Assembly: GCA_022843845.1 (NCBI GenBank)
Contig: JALHMW010000023.1
Location: forward strand, 16,642 to 80,641
Direction: 5' to 3'
From: Archangium sp.
GTDB lineage: Bacteria; Myxococcota; Myxococcia; Myxococcales; Myxococcaceae
Length of the DNA stretch: 64,000 bases
The notes under the pieces: generated by a model
Seen by the model: the letters and a program-made list of their open reading frames with translations, nothing else
Database searches by the model: none
Told to the model about the DNA's origin: nothing
Position numbers and translations under genes: made by a program
Shown: piece after piece, positions 62,626-64,000 of the stretch
Numbering within the stretch: the first letter of the stretch is position 1
How the letters are laid out: the number at the start of each line of letters is the position of its first letter

Positions 62626-64000
62626 ATGAAGATTCAAGCCCTCGCCCTTGGAGCCGCTCTCGGTTTCCTCGTGGCTATTGCCCCCTCGTGCGGTCAGCAG
62701 ATGTGCACGCCAGCCAACTGTGATGGTTGCTGCAAAGCCAATGTCTGCGTCGCCAAGCCACTCAACTCCAACAACACGACCTGCGGCACGTCGGGCAACA
62801 TGTGCCAGGACTGCGCGGCCACCTCGACCACGTGTGACTCGACGACCTTCACGTGCGGTACGGGCGGTACGGGTGGTGGCGCGGGCGGCGGCGGAACGGC
62901 GGGCGGTACGGCGGGCGGCGGAGTCACCTGCGATGGTTGCCGGCTCGCGAACGGCACCTGCCAGCCGCGCGGCACCACGCGCCAGAACAACAACATCTGC
63001 GGCGCCAACGGTGAGACCTGCAAGGCCTGCGCGGCGCCGACGCCCGCGTGCGACAACGGCACGTGCATCGCGCCTCCGAAGAAGGTCGGAGACTCCTGTC
63101 TGGGCGACGCTGACTGCCAGGCCACCCTCGGCCCGGCCGCCATCTGCAAGCAGCAGAACCTGTCGGGCAGCATCACCTACGCGGGCGGCATGTGCACGAT
63201 TCCCAGGTGCAGCGCCGCGAATGACTGCCCCATGGGCAGCATCTGCCTCAACTTCCCGCGGGTCTTCGGCGAAGAGGTCAGTGCGTGCTTCGTGAGCAGC
63301 TGCGGCGCAATGGCTCCCTGCCGCGCCGGGTTCGGCTGCTTCAACATCGGTCAGGGCGCCACGGCCTGCCTGCCGAGCGACCTCAGCAACGACGAGCTCG
63401 AACTCGACACGGTCTCGATCCTCCACGAACCGTGCACGACCGCCTCTGATTGCCGAGCCCCGGTTCCGGGGGCCCCTTTCGCTGGCGGCGGTTGCTTCCC
63501 GGAAGTGCTTCGACGTGCAGATGGCGGTGTCATCCTCGGTCGAGACGGTGGTCCGCAGTACACGGGCAATCCAGGTGGCCAATGCACCCGCGACTGCCGC
63601 GATGACCTGGACTGCAGCGAGACCGGTGAGGAAGATCTCAGACAGGGCGTTTGTCTCGGCATTTCCCAGACGCAGGCGGCTTGCTTCAAGGCTTGCCCTG
63701 CGCCCAACCAGGGGCAGTCGACGTGCCGCACCGGTTACATCTGCGAGCAACGCGTTCTGAACTTCCCGGACGGTGGTCGTGAGTTCGGCGCGACGGGCTA
63801 CTGCGACAACCGCTGCGACGTCCTTGGCGCGGGGTGCGGCAACTTCCCGGATGGTGGCCGTCGACAGTGCCAGTCCGATGGGTATTGCCAGACTGATCGG
63901 TTCTACAACGATGGTGGTGTCGACGCGGGCACGACGGATGACGGCGGGGTCGACGCTGGTGTCGGTGGTGGTGCGGCTGGCGGCGGTGCGGCTGGCGGCG
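62626..64000 (+). CDS. Cys-rich lipoprotein with Gly/Asp-rich linkers (runs off right edge)
   Basis: 458 codons in the window, open at the right. ATG 62626 is preferred, with GGAG 9 bp upstream; ATG 62605 is in frame. Signal peptide with a lipobox-like end (AIAPSC). The N-terminal module (CTPANCDGCC, then CGTSGNMCQDC) matches the modules in the two lipoproteins at 1860 and 4770. A Gly/Thr run (GTGGTGGGAGGGGTAGG) follows. There are several disulfide-type Cys clusters (CLGDADCQATLG; CSAANDCPMGSIC) and Asn/Asp-rich DGG turns. The right-hand end is a new Gly/Ala run. Surface protein, ligand unknown. Confidence 0.82.
   Translation, partial: MKIQALALGAALGFLVAIAPSCGQQMCTPANCDGCCKANVCVAKPLNSNNTTCGTSGNMCQDCAATSTTCDSTTFTCGTGGTGGGAGGGGTAGGTAGGGVTCDGCRLANGTCQPRGTTRQNNNICGANGETCKACAAPTPACDNGTCIAPPKKVGDSCLGDADCQATLGPAAICKQQNLSGSITYAGGMCTIPRCSAANDCPMGSICLNFPRVFGEEVSACFVSSCGAMAPCRAGFGCFNIGQGATACLPSDLSNDELELDTVSILHEPCTTASDCRAPVPGAPFAGGGCFPEVLRRADGGVILGRDGGPQYTGNPGGQCTRDCRDDLDCSETGEEDLRQGVCLGISQTQAACFKACPAPNQGQSTCRTGYICEQRVLNFPDGGREFGATGYCDNRCDVLGAGCGNFPDGGRRQCQSDGYCQTDRFYNDGGVDAGTTDDGGVDAGVGGGAAGGGAAGG

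Overview
The window is about two-thirds G+C, densely coded on both strands, and looks like the chromosome of a myxobacterium (Myxococcota). The basis is inference from gene content. There are Cys-rich lipoproteins with Gly-Ser linkers, EGF and kelch repeats, a DUF1592/DUF1588 plus DUF1552 pair, a TIGR02996 'repeat-companion' protein, two-YARHG and H-type lectin proteins, three Hanks-type kinases and large hybrid sensor kinases. No rRNA, tRNA, CRISPR array, insertion sequence or prophage was seen. Very long antisense open frames are a by-product of the base composition.

Layout. 1-5.5 kb: secreted and lipoprotein genes (TolB/CsgG-like protein, EGF-kelch adhesin with a 13-unit 18-bp tandem repeat, DUF1554-like lipoprotein). 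5.5-13.2 kb: housekeeping genes (M50-like membrane protein, SUI1/YciH, VKOR-DsbA fusion, YgfZ, oligoribonuclease, a TPR pair, a secreted NTF2-like protein). 13.3-23.7 kb: the most unusual block. It holds a TerY-P phospho-signalling triad (vWA, PP2C, divergent kinase). Divergent from the triad is a 2013-residue DUF4011 helicase-nuclease-DUF3320 protein. Convergent with the helicase is a LIM/DA1-like metallopeptidase whose N-terminal half appears built from decayed triad modules.

23.7-46.5 kb: mixed metabolic and envelope genes. These are a lipoprotein hydrolase, NUDIX, cupin, a HAD-ArsN2 acetyltransferase fusion, a CapA-like phosphoesterase, H-lectin, YARHG, the DUF1592/DUF1552 pair, 5-formyl-THF cyclo-ligase with a secreted thermonuclease, an SDR, an SRPBCC protein with a histone-H1-like tail, and PBP4 with a long extra domain. 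46.5-62.4 kb: a signalling block. It has a response regulator, REC-Hpt-REC-REC-GGDEF, hybrid histidine kinase, Ser/Thr kinase-REC fusion, ssb, pseudo-receiver, LysM-FecR protein, class III cyclase, second Ser/Thr kinase, GAF histidine kinase and NtrC-type activator. Many of these genes are joined by ATGA/GTGA overlaps, so several should be co-translated. 62.6-64 kb: a Cys-rich lipoprotein running off the right edge.

How parts may work together. The triad supplies kinase, phosphatase and metal-binding vWA activities that could gate the helicase-nuclease and the peptidase, which would fit a stress or defence role (inference). The signalling block couples phosphorelay, Ser/Thr phosphorylation, c-di-GMP and cyclic nucleotide outputs in neighbouring operons. 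Function calls come from motif reading by eye; no database search was run.
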